From Deltaproteobacteria bacterium (GTDB taxonomy: Bacteria; Desulfobacterota; GWC2-55-46): a stretch of 33,830 bases of DNA. The stretch is from assembly GCA_016234855.1 (NCBI GenBank), contig JACRNO010000026.1, positions 1 through 33,830 of the forward strand, given 5' to 3'. Below the pieces are notes generated by a model, which was given only the letters and a program-made list of their open reading frames with translations, was not told the DNA's origin and ran no database searches. Below, in pieces: positions 28,058 to 33,830 of the stretch; positions within the stretch are counted from its first letter, which is position 1, and every line of letters starts with the position of its first letter. A program made the position numbers and the translations under genes.

Positions 28058-28954
28058 ATGCCAATGCACTCACCTTCTCAGATAAAGGCCCATTACAACT
28101 TCACAAACGCGGACGCGGCCAATCTCAAGCGCCTGGCCCCCATAATGGAGCGGCACAGGGACGAGTTCGTCATTGAGTTCTACGATTACGTCAAGCACTT
28201 CGAAGAGGCTAACAAGTTCCTCAAGGACGACGCGACCATCAAGAGGCATCAGGACGCGCTCAAGATATGGTTCATGGACCTCTTCAACGGCGAGTACGGC
28301 GACGCGTATTACAAAGGGCTTGAAAAGGTCGGTCTGGCCCACGTCAAGATAAACCTTCATGCGCACTACGTCAACGCGGCCTTCCACTTCGTCAAAGCCT
28401 TCGCTCAGGGGATCATCCGCAGGGAGATCGGCGACAGAGAGGACGGCGTCGCGCTCGGCCGCTCGGTCGAGAAGATACTCGACATCAACCTCGACGTCTT
28501 CACGTCCTCGTACATAGAGGAGGAGAAGAAGGTCTTCGTCTCGCTGAAGGTGGAGTCCTACCTCATACAGATGGCCAACCGTTTCTCGCACGGCCTTAAC
28601 ATCATACTCGTCATGGGCCTTGTCATCCTCGGCATCCTCGGCATCGGCCTTTTCGTCTACGACCTCCTGCACATACTCGACGGCGAGATAGAAAAAGGCC
28701 TGCTCTCCACGCTCGGCAGCCTCCTCATGCTGTGGGTGGTCATCGAGTTGATGGACACAGAGATAAAACACCTCAAGGGCGGCAAGTTCGCGGTCAAGGT
28801 CTTCGTAAGCGTCGCGCTCGTTGCCATGATAAGAAAGATACTGATTGCAAGCCTTAAATCCGGCGCGGTCGAGGCCCAGCTCTCTCTCATCGCGGCCGTG
28901 GCCGTTCTCGGTTTCATATACTGGCTCATATCAAAGACGGAGTCAGCGCATTAG
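28058..28954 (+). CDS. Protoglobin fused to a PsiE-like membrane domain
   Basis: 298 aa. Residues about 5-175 form a protoglobin/globin-sensor domain: HYNFTNADAANLKRLAPIM at the start and KVGLAHVKINLHAHYVNAAF (about 99-118), with the likely proximal heme His in LAHVKI. Residues about 185-295 hold four membrane helices matching PsiE: LLHILDGEIEKGLLSTLGSL, LWVVIELMDTEIKHLKGGKF and VAMIRKILIASL. Globin sensors normally pair with kinases, cyclases or chemotaxis domains, so a PsiE partner is unusual. The protein probably senses O2, NO or CO and signals through the membrane part; the output is unknown. AAGGA lies 4-5 nt before the ATG. Confidence 0.85.
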   Translation: MPMHSPSQIKAHYNFTNADAANLKRLAPIMERHRDEFVIEFYDYVKHFEEANKFLKDDATIKRHQDALKIWFMDLFNGEYGDAYYKGLEKVGLAHVKINLHAHYVNAAFHFVKAFAQGIIRREIGDREDGVALGRSVEKILDINLDVFTSSYIEEEKKVFVSLKVESYLIQMANRFSHGLNIILVMGLVILGILGIGLFVYDLLHILDGEIEKGLLSTLGSLLMLWVVIELMDTEIKHLKGGKFAVKVFVSVALVAMIRKILIASLKSGAVEAQLSLIAAVAVLGFIYWLISKTESAH

Positions 28955-29003
28955 CCCCTGCCTATCCACCCTTAAACCGCATAGCGCGCCTATCCAATAT
29001 AAA

Positions 29004-30038
29004 TTGAAAAACCTGAGAGACATGACATACGCGGAGATGCTGATCGATATCGCCGCGCTCTGCGAGAAGCCGTACAGGGCAAAGCAGCTCTTCGCGTGGG
29101 TCTACAAACGCGGCGTCGAGGGGTTCGACGCCATGACGGATATCTCCATCGCCTTCCGCGAGAGGCTCAAGGACCTCTATTGCATAAAAGGGCTGAAGGT
29201 CCTCGACGTCAGGACCTCTATTGACGGCACGCGTAAGTTCCTCAGCGAGCTCGACGACTCCAACCGCATCGAATCGGTCATCATCGCGGAAGGCTCGCGC
29301 CTTACGCTGTGCGTATCGACGCAGGCCGGGTGCGCCCTGGGCTGCCGCTTCTGCATGACCGGGGCGGGCGGCTTCATGCGTAACCTCACGCTCGGCGAGC
29401 TGACCGGACAGGTCTTCAGCGCAAAGGCCATGCTCGAACCGGACGAACGGCTGACCAACGTCGTGCTTATGGGCATGGGCGAGCCGCTCGCAAACTACGA
29501 TAACGTCGTCAAGTTTACCGGGATACTTATTGACGGCCAGGGGTTCGGCCTTTCTCACAACAAGGTCACGGTCTCGACGGCCGGGCTCGTGCCGGCCATG
29601 GAGCGGTTCATGGAAGAGTCTAACTGCAGCCTCGCGGTCTCCCTGAACGCCACGACGGACGAGGTGCGCGACCGTCTCATGCCGATAAACAGAAAATACC
29701 CGATAGACGAGGTCATAACCGCGCTCAGGGCGTTTAAAGGGGCGGGCAAACGGCACGTCACCATCGAATACGTCGTTCTCAGGGATGTAAACGACAGCGC
29801 AGACGACGCCCACAGGCTTGCGCAACTTCTGCGCGGGGTGCCGTGCAAAATAAACCTGATACCGTTCAACGAATTCCCGGGCGCGGCCTTCAAAAGCCCG
29901 GACAACCAGCGGGTGAACGCCATGAGCAAGCTCCTGCAAGACCACGGTTACACGGTCATCGTCCGCGCAAGCAAGGGCCAGGAAATTCAAGCGGCCTGCG
30001 GCCAACTGCGCGGCTGGCGCGACGAGGCAAAGGCCTGA
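29004..30038 (+). CDS. rlmN: 23S rRNA/tRNA adenine-C2 methyltransferase RlmN
   Basis: About 344 aa. The radical SAM motif CALGCRFC (Cx3Cx2C) is near residue 105-112. Also present are the RlmN N-terminus (KNLRDMTYAEM..CEKPYRAKQLFAW), VVLMGMGEPLANYDNV, LAVSLNATTDEVRD, and the catalytic C-terminal Cys in QAACGQL. RlmN makes m2A2503 in 23S rRNA and m2A37 in tRNAs. I favour the TTG at 29004 because family members begin a few residues before KNL..; an ATG six codons in has no better ribosome site. It starts 49 nt after the protoglobin gene. A 17-bp terminator follows. Confidence 0.96.
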   Translation: MKNLRDMTYAEMLIDIAALCEKPYRAKQLFAWVYKRGVEGFDAMTDISIAFRERLKDLYCIKGLKVLDVRTSIDGTRKFLSELDDSNRIESVIIAEGSRLTLCVSTQAGCALGCRFCMTGAGGFMRNLTLGELTGQVFSAKAMLEPDERLTNVVLMGMGEPLANYDNVVKFTGILIDGQGFGLSHNKVTVSTAGLVPAMERFMEESNCSLAVSLNATTDEVRDRLMPINRKYPIDEVITALRAFKGAGKRHVTIEYVVLRDVNDSADDAHRLAQLLRGVPCKINLIPFNEFPGAAFKSPDNQRVNAMSKLLQDHGYTVIVRASKGQEIQAACGQLRGWRDEAKA

Positions 30039-30146
30039 AGGCAGCCTGTCAACCCCGCTGATACGAAGACTCCCCTTCCGGCAGCCGGCTCCCGGTCTAA
30101 TTCATCCTTAAACACACAAGTCAAAGGCCGGCTATAACAGCCGAAT

Positions 30147-30184
30147 GTAAAGAGGCCGCGCGGAACCCCGCGCGGCCTCTTTAC
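30147..30184 (+). terminator. 17-bp hairpin terminator after rlmN
   Basis: GTAAAGAGGCCGCGCGG and its exact complement around AACC, with CCGGTCTTTTT following. The remainder of 30039-30365 has no gene; it holds short GC-rich dyads only. Confidence 0.85.
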
Positions 30185-30365
30185 CGGTCTTTTTCGACCG
30201 CCTTGATGCTATTGCCGCTTATATATAAATATCTCCGTCTCGCGCGGCCCGGCGCCTGTCGAGATAATCAAACCCGCCGGCCTGAAAACCGGAGACAATC
30301 ACCCTATCCGCCCCTTGCTTGAATGCCGCATAAAAACAGCCATTACCCCATAATACAGCAGCCTG

Positions 30366-30737
30366 TCAGAACATGACGAGGTTTACCATCTCAAGAAGCT
30401 GCCTGCCTGTAAACGGCTGGCTTATCCAGCCGGTGACGCCTACCTCTTTCCACTCGGCCTGCCGCCTGAGCACGGCCTCGTCCGCAAGGGTCAGTATCGG
30501 AACGAACCTGAACTCCGGCCTCTTCCTGACGGCCGCGACAAACTCCGCGCCGTTGGACCTTATGAGGTCGAGACCGTTAAGTATGAGGGCCGGGCGCAAC
30601 CCCGCATCCAGTTTTTCCATGGCCCCCTGCATATCCTCCGCCTCTAATATCTCGTAATCCTCAAGCTGCAGGGTAAAACCGGCCATAAGCCTTACCGTAC
30701 GGTCAGGAGCGACAATGAGTATCTTCTTTGTCATCAT
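30366..30737 (-). CDS. Stand-alone degenerate receiver-domain protein
   Basis: About 123 aa with the CheY-like fold outline: KKILIVAPDRTVRLMAGFTL, LEDYEILEAEDMQGAMEKL, RPALILNGLDLIRSNGAEFV, FVPILTLADEA and GVTGWISQPFTGRQLLEMV. The phosphorylation residues are changed: the acidic pair after ILIV is AP, the acceptor Asp position reads N or G (LILNGLDL), and the usual KPF Lys is Gln (SQPF). It is therefore likely a pseudo-receiver that works by protein contact rather than phosphotransfer. I start at the first of two ATG codons following AGGGTG; the longer frame upstream has no ribosome site. There is no kinase or output domain nearby. Confidence 0.8.
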   Translation of the reverse strand: MMTKKILIVAPDRTVRLMAGFTLQLEDYEILEAEDMQGAMEKLDAGLRPALILNGLDLIRSNGAEFVAAVRKRPEFRFVPILTLADEAVLRRQAEWKEVGVTGWISQPFTGRQLLEMVNLVMF

Positions 30738-31149
30738 ATACACCCTATGATTGGCCCTTCCTATTCCTATAGTAGCGCCGCAATATCTCGTTAGATAATC
30801 CAACAAAGGCGCTAACTCAACCGTCTAATATATTATCGCCATATCCGTAAAAACACTCAATCCTCAAAAGGGATGATTTCCGGTCAACCAAAGGGATGAG
30901 CGGGCGAATGCGGCATCAGACGGCCAAAATCGACGCAATGGGCGGGAATGTGCGCCAACCCGCATTGACCGCATGGATAAAGTGGTCTGCCTTATGAATG
31001 GAGGATTGGTTGACCATTGGATTGCGATAGGCTCACTTCAGAGCAGATACGGCAAAAACCGTGTATAATATAGTAATGAGTATCCGGGTTAGACTCCCGA
31101 CTATGTCCAACGGCTCAAAGGCCGGGTAAGCAAGACGACGGAAGACGAC
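30738..31149. other. Intergenic region between receiver gene and msrB
   Basis: No gene seen. It holds GGTCAACCAA (30882-30891) and its exact inverse TTGGTTGACC (31006-31015) about 115 nt apart, a good -10 TATAAT (31064-31069, -35 weak) and short hairpins (CGGG..CCCG, CGGC..GCCG) in the likely msrB leader. I could not match the leader to a known riboswitch. Confidence 0.5.
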
Positions 31150-31701
31150 ATGATGAAGACCAAGTCATACAAGGAACTGATGATTGCGGCCCTGGCCGTC
31201 GCCGCCTTTACCATGGTCTGCCTCGGCAGGAACGAGACCCCTGCCGCTGCGACGACGCAGGGCTCTATCAAGGTCTATTCATACGAGAAGGGGGGATATG
31301 TCATGAGCGAGGCGGTAGTCAAGACTGCTGAGGAATGGAGAAAACTGCTGACCCCTGAACAATTCCATATCCTGCGGGAGATGGGGACGGAGAGGGCCGG
31401 CTCCGGCATATATGACAAACACCATGAACGCGGCGTCTACCGCTGCGCGGCGTGCGGGCTTGACCTCTTCCTTTCAAAGGACAAATACGAATCCGGCACC
31501 GGATGGCCGAGTTTCACCGCGCCGATTGCGCCGGAGAATATCGGCACGGCCGAGGACAACACCCTCTTTACGCGCCGCACCGAGGTCCACTGCCGCAGGT
31601 GCGGGGGACACATAGGCCATGTCTTCGACGACGGCCCGAAGCCGACCGGGCTGCGTTACTGCATGAACTCGGCGGCCCTGAAGTTCGCAGCCGCCAGGTG
31701 A
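31150..31701 (+). CDS. msrB: Peptide-methionine (R)-S-oxide reductase MsrB, exported form
   Basis: 183 aa. The N-terminal 30-35 residues form a signal-like segment (IAALAVAAFTMVCLG), so the enzyme is probably periplasmic or membrane-anchored. The MsrB domain begins near EEWRKLLTPEQFHILRE and contains CAACGLDLF and CRRCGGHIGHVFDDG (the two zinc CxxC pairs), GTGWPSF, and the catalytic Cys in GLRYCMNSAAL. It reduces methionine-R-sulfoxide. msrA follows by 19 nt in the same direction, also with a signal, giving an exported MsrAB pair. Reductant supply is not encoded here. Confidence 0.95.
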   Translation: MMKTKSYKELMIAALAVAAFTMVCLGRNETPAAATTQGSIKVYSYEKGGYVMSEAVVKTAEEWRKLLTPEQFHILREMGTERAGSGIYDKHHERGVYRCAACGLDLFLSKDKYESGTGWPSFTAPIAPENIGTAEDNTLFTRRTEVHCRRCGGHIGHVFDDGPKPTGLRYCMNSAALKFAAAR

Positions 31702-31720
31702 GCGGAAGGAGGAGAGCCGC

Positions 31721-32365
31721 ATGAGGTCAGGCGTGACAGCGTTTCTCTTTCTGGCCGTGATAACCTTATTTGCCGCGCAAACCCCGGCCGCCAACGATAT
31801 TGCGCCGGGACGCAAGGGTGGTGCCGTTATGCAAACCGAAATCGCGACCTTTGCAGGAGGCTGTTTCTGGTGCATGGAGCGCCCTTTCGATGAATTGCAA
31901 GGGGTGATCTCCGTAACATCGGGCTATACCGGCGGTCAAACGAAAAATCCGACTTATGAAGAGGTCTCGGCCGGAGGCACCGGCCATGCAGAGGCCGTGC
32001 AGGTCGTCTATGACCCGTCAAAGGTCGGCTACGCAAAGCTCCTCGACGTCTTCTGGCACAATATCGACCCGACCGTCTCGAACCGTCAGTTCTGCGACGT
32101 GGGGCGCCAGTACCGCTCGGCCATCTTCTATCACGGTGACGAGCAGCGCCGTCTGGCAGAGCAATCGAAAGAGGCAATGGAGAAGGGCAAACCGTTTCAG
32201 GGCGCAATCGTAACTGAGATAACGCAGGCAGGCGAGTTCTATCCGGCAGAAGAGTACCATCAACATTACTACAGGAAAAACCCTGTCCGTTACCTTTATT
32301 ACCGGACCGGCTGCGGCCGCGACCAGCGGCTTAAAGAGCTCTGGGGCGCCAAAGCCGGTCACTGA
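31721..32365 (+). CDS. msrA: Peptide-methionine (S)-S-oxide reductase MsrA, exported form
   Basis: 214 aa. A signal peptide (TAFLFLAVITLFAAQTPAA) precedes the MsrA domain: IATFAGGCFWCMERPFDEL with the catalytic Cys in GCFWC (about 45-49), SVTSGYTGGQTKNPTYEEV, GHAEAVQVVYDP, and DVGRQYRSAIFYH (about 126-138). It reduces methionine-S-sulfoxide, complementary to MsrB. AAGGAGGAG lies before the ATG. Two terminators follow. An internal ATG near residue 37 (MQTEIATF) would give a cytoplasmic form; the ribosome site favours the exported one. Confidence 0.95.
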   Translation: MRSGVTAFLFLAVITLFAAQTPAANDIAPGRKGGAVMQTEIATFAGGCFWCMERPFDELQGVISVTSGYTGGQTKNPTYEEVSAGGTGHAEAVQVVYDPSKVGYAKLLDVFWHNIDPTVSNRQFCDVGRQYRSAIFYHGDEQRRLAEQSKEAMEKGKPFQGAIVTEITQAGEFYPAEEYHQHYYRKNPVRYLYYRTGCGRDQRLKELWGAKAGH

Positions 32366-32453
32366 CCGTCATAGGTATATTTGACTTTTACATCCAAAAG
32401 CCATTCGAGATGATGGCGCCCGATAACACACATACGGACCCCGAAATAAAAAA

Positions 32454-32530
32454 GGGGGATACGGCAGCCCCGTAACCCCCTGACTTTCACTTAGACACCA
32501 ACGGCCTGACCGTTGGTGTCTCTTTTTTTT
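32454..32530 (+). terminator. Tandem hairpins and terminator after msrA
   Basis: GGGGG-A-TACGG..CCGTA-A-CCCCC (32454-32480), then AGACACCAACGG-CCTGA-CCGTTGGTGTCT (32493-32521) followed by eight T. The second is a classic intrinsic terminator. Confidence 0.9.
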
Positions 32531-32885
32531 ACTTTCTTTTTTCATGAAAAACAAGTAACTGGCGTCCCCACCGGGATATGAGGCCTGCGGCCTCACTGGC
32601 AGGGAACAAAACTATCTTCAATAAGCCTGCCTCGCCTTCGGCTGCGGCAGGCCTCCAGCCGAACCCGGGTTACCGCCGTGAAAGTCTAAAAGGCATGAAA
32701 ACCATAACGCCTTGATTTATGGCTCGGTTTCCCGTTTTGCCTTTGAAATTGCGGCGTTAGGTGCGTTACAGGGTTTATGTCCGCTTCGGGATTTTATGTC
32801 CGTTTTGAGCGTTTAGTGCACAATTACAGCACAGCAAGGTGGAGTGAACCCCGCATTGAGGCAGTTTTGAATTAACGCGCCTGTT
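32531..32885. other. Gene-free stretch between msrA and doc
   Basis: No supported gene. One palindrome, GCCTGCC...GGCAGGC (32625-32631 with 32646-32652). The rest is unremarkable, with a double TTTATGTCCG word near 32774-32802. Confidence 0.5.
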
Positions 32886-33272
32886 TTATTTACTGGCGTG
32901 TCTTCGAAAAAAGGATGCTGCCTTAGCCTTGTCCGTCTTACCTTCGGCAACAGAGCGCACCATGCCTTCGAAACTGTCCTCCGAGGCATGAAGTTCAATC
33001 CCGTTCATCATGAGGAATACGACGGCCGCTACAGCCCCGGTCCGCTTGTTGCCGTCCACGAACGGATGATTGCGTATGATGTGGAAGAGATATGCCGCGG
33101 CCATCTCGTAGACATCGGAATGGAGGTAGTCCGCGGAGTATCCTGCCGCAGGCATCGCCACGGCGGATTGCAATAACTCGATAACCCGGATACCAGGCCT
33201 TCCGCCATAACGCTCGATCTGGTCGCGGTGTATTTCAACGACCTCATTAAGGGCAAGGAAAACGGGTTCCAT
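32886..33272 (-). CDS. doc: Doc-type toxin (Fic fold, death-on-curing)
   Basis: 128 aa. The Fic/Doc core motif HPFVDGNKRTGAVAAVVFL (about 69-87) is present, with the canonical H-P-F-x-D-G-N-K-R. The N-terminus FLALNEVVEIHRDQIERYGG and GIRVIELLQSAVAMP are typical of Doc proteins. Doc phosphorylates elongation factor Tu and stops translation until neutralised. The ATG overlaps the antitoxin stop (TGATG), so the two are coupled. Unlike P1 Doc, whose antitoxin is Phd, the partner here is an AbrB-type protein, a combination known from other bacteria. Confidence 0.95.
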   Translation of the reverse strand: MEPVFLALNEVVEIHRDQIERYGGRPGIRVIELLQSAVAMPAAGYSADYLHSDVYEMAAAYLFHIIRNHPFVDGNKRTGAVAAVVFLMMNGIELHASEDSFEGMVRSVAEGKTDKAKAASFFRRHASK

Positions 33273-33499
33273 CAATTGGCAAGCCGCTTAAGCGCTCTAC
33301 CATACTTCCGGTTGGCCTTCTCAAGGGCTTCTTCAAATTCCTTGCGGCGCTTCTTGTCCCTTACGGGAGAAATCATAAGCACCTTGCCGTCGGTAGAGAT
33401 GTTAAGCGGGGTCTTGTCGTCGATCTCAAGAAGTTCGAGCACGCCCTTGTCTATGACAAGCGCCATGCTGTTGCCGTGCTTGGTAAGTTTCTTTATCAA
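33272..33499 (-). CDS. AbrB/MazE-type antitoxin
   Basis: About 75 aa. A SpoVT-AbrB swapped-hairpin domain: IKKLTKHGNSMALVIDKGVL, ELLEIDDKTPLNISTDGKVLMISPV, followed by a Lys/Glu-rich tail (RRKEFEEALEKANRKYG) that would contact the toxin. I choose a TTG start because a GGGGGGA site lies 5 nt upstream and the family begins at about IKKL; longer frames start inside the promoter. It overlaps doc by one base. It should neutralise Doc and repress its own promoter. Confidence 0.88.
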   Translation of the reverse strand: MIKKLTKHGNSMALVIDKGVLELLEIDDKTPLNISTDGKVLMISPVRDKKRRKEFEEALEKANRKYGRALKRLAN

Positions 33500-33526
33500 G
33501 TCAATCCCCCCCTTATTGGTATTACT

Positions 33527-33565
33527 ATGTAGATACATTGTAGCACCAAAACAGACTGGCGTCAA
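33527..33565 (-). promoter_or_regulatory. Promoter and likely operator of the AbrB-Doc operon
   Basis: On the minus strand TTGACG (33560-33565), 17 nt, TACAAT (33537-33542). A dyad, ATGTA-GA-TACAT (33527-33538), overlaps the -10 and the expected start, suiting autorepression by the antitoxin. Confidence 0.65.
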
Positions 33566-33721
33566 TAATTCATATTACCCGGTTGCCGTCGAATAAGCCT
33601 CTTTCACCTTGTCTTTTCTCTCAAATTTCACCATGCTCCTTATGAATGGCTCCTTTCTTGGGGATCGTTGTTTTTCTCCCAAGTAAAACATCACCGCATT
33701 GTGAGTTTTTCAAGCAGGCTG

Positions 33722-33830
33722 TTAAGGCATTTTTTTAAGGTAATCTATCACGCTGTCGAGGTCTTCATCGGACATCTGCCATCTCGGCATCATGGCGCTA
33801 AGCTCATTGCCTGCCGGGTCTATTCCTGCA
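33722..33830 (-). CDS. Cytochrome c-type protein, C-terminal end only
   Basis: The last 35 residues of a gene entering from the right edge. NELSAMMPRWQMSDEDLDSV and IDYLKKMP look like the end of a class I cytochrome c: the Met in MMPRW would be the sixth heme ligand, and the final helix is the family's closing helix. The heme CxxCH lies outside the window. It ends about 160 nt upstream of the AbrB promoter region; 33566-33721 holds no gene. Confidence 0.75.
   Translation of the reverse strand, partial: AGIDPAGNELSAMMPRWQMSDEDLDSVIDYLKKMP

Noticed and set aside
31076-31140. Possible riboswitch in the msrB leader
   Set aside because: Only short 4-bp hairpins; I could not match it to c-di-GMP, SAM, fluoride or other known riboswitch cores.

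Overview
The window is a bacterial chromosome segment of fairly high G+C with little empty space, read from both strands. Tat, lipoprotein and signal-peptide features and periplasmic cytochromes c point to a diderm. Alternative complex III (ACIII), a UGA-decoding selenoprotein, a hemE-hemH-hemG cluster, a protoglobin and many palindromic intergenic repeats suggest an uncultured-type respiratory lineage of the Nitrospirota/Desulfobacterota kind. The window holds no rRNA or other phylogenetic marker I can place firmly, so the lineage is an inference.

Layout. 1-1708: a minus-strand metal-stress-like operon (DUF5676 membrane protein, YHS protein, ICMT-like membrane methyltransferase, a Cys/His-rich 57-aa protein, a truncated membrane protein), headed by a sigma70-type promoter whose -10 lies in a perfect dyad. 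1874-2640: tRNA-Leu(GAG) and secG, with very long perfect hairpins and tRNA 3'-end fragments. 3004-4447: rhodanese protein, repeat-rich gap, tRNA-Arg(ACG). 4540-13247: an ACIII operon (actA-B1-B2-C-D-E-F, minus strand) from a near-consensus promoter, interrupted between B1 and B2 by an A/T-rich two-gene cassette encoding a HEPN-type protein and an unknown partner. 13540-16944: rqcH/NFACT, a REP-associated transposase with exact 23-nt inverted hairpin ends, and a GAF/HD-GYP phosphodiesterase. 17152-24748: rsmE, cobQ, an orphan PD-(D/E)XK nuclease-like gene, a cluster of dispersed repeats, then hemG, hemH and hemE. 24792-30038: DUF3047 protein, flavin reductase, a glutaredoxin-like selenoprotein, a lipoprotein, ndk, a protoglobin-PsiE fusion and rlmN. 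30366-33830: a degenerate receiver protein, exported MsrB and MsrA, an AbrB-Doc toxin-antitoxin pair and the end of a cytochrome c.

How the genes fit together. The ACIII operon would oxidise quinol and pass electrons to cytochrome c; heme for its cytochromes could come from HemE/H/G. MsrA/B, the selenoprotein, the rhodanese and the metal operon look like redox, sulfur and metal defence. RqcH, RsmE, RlmN and the tRNAs serve translation. HEPN, PD-(D/E)XK, the transposase and AbrB-Doc form an accessory layer placed between housekeeping genes.

The strongest lead is the selenoprotein at 26358-26582. It has two in-frame UGA codons. One replaces the first Cys of a glutaredoxin CPYT motif. The other lies three codons before a TAA and is followed, 19 nt later, by a strong hairpin with a G-first apical loop. 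The HEPN cassette inside the respiratory operon is the second lead. All calls were made by reading the sequence; no database search was run.
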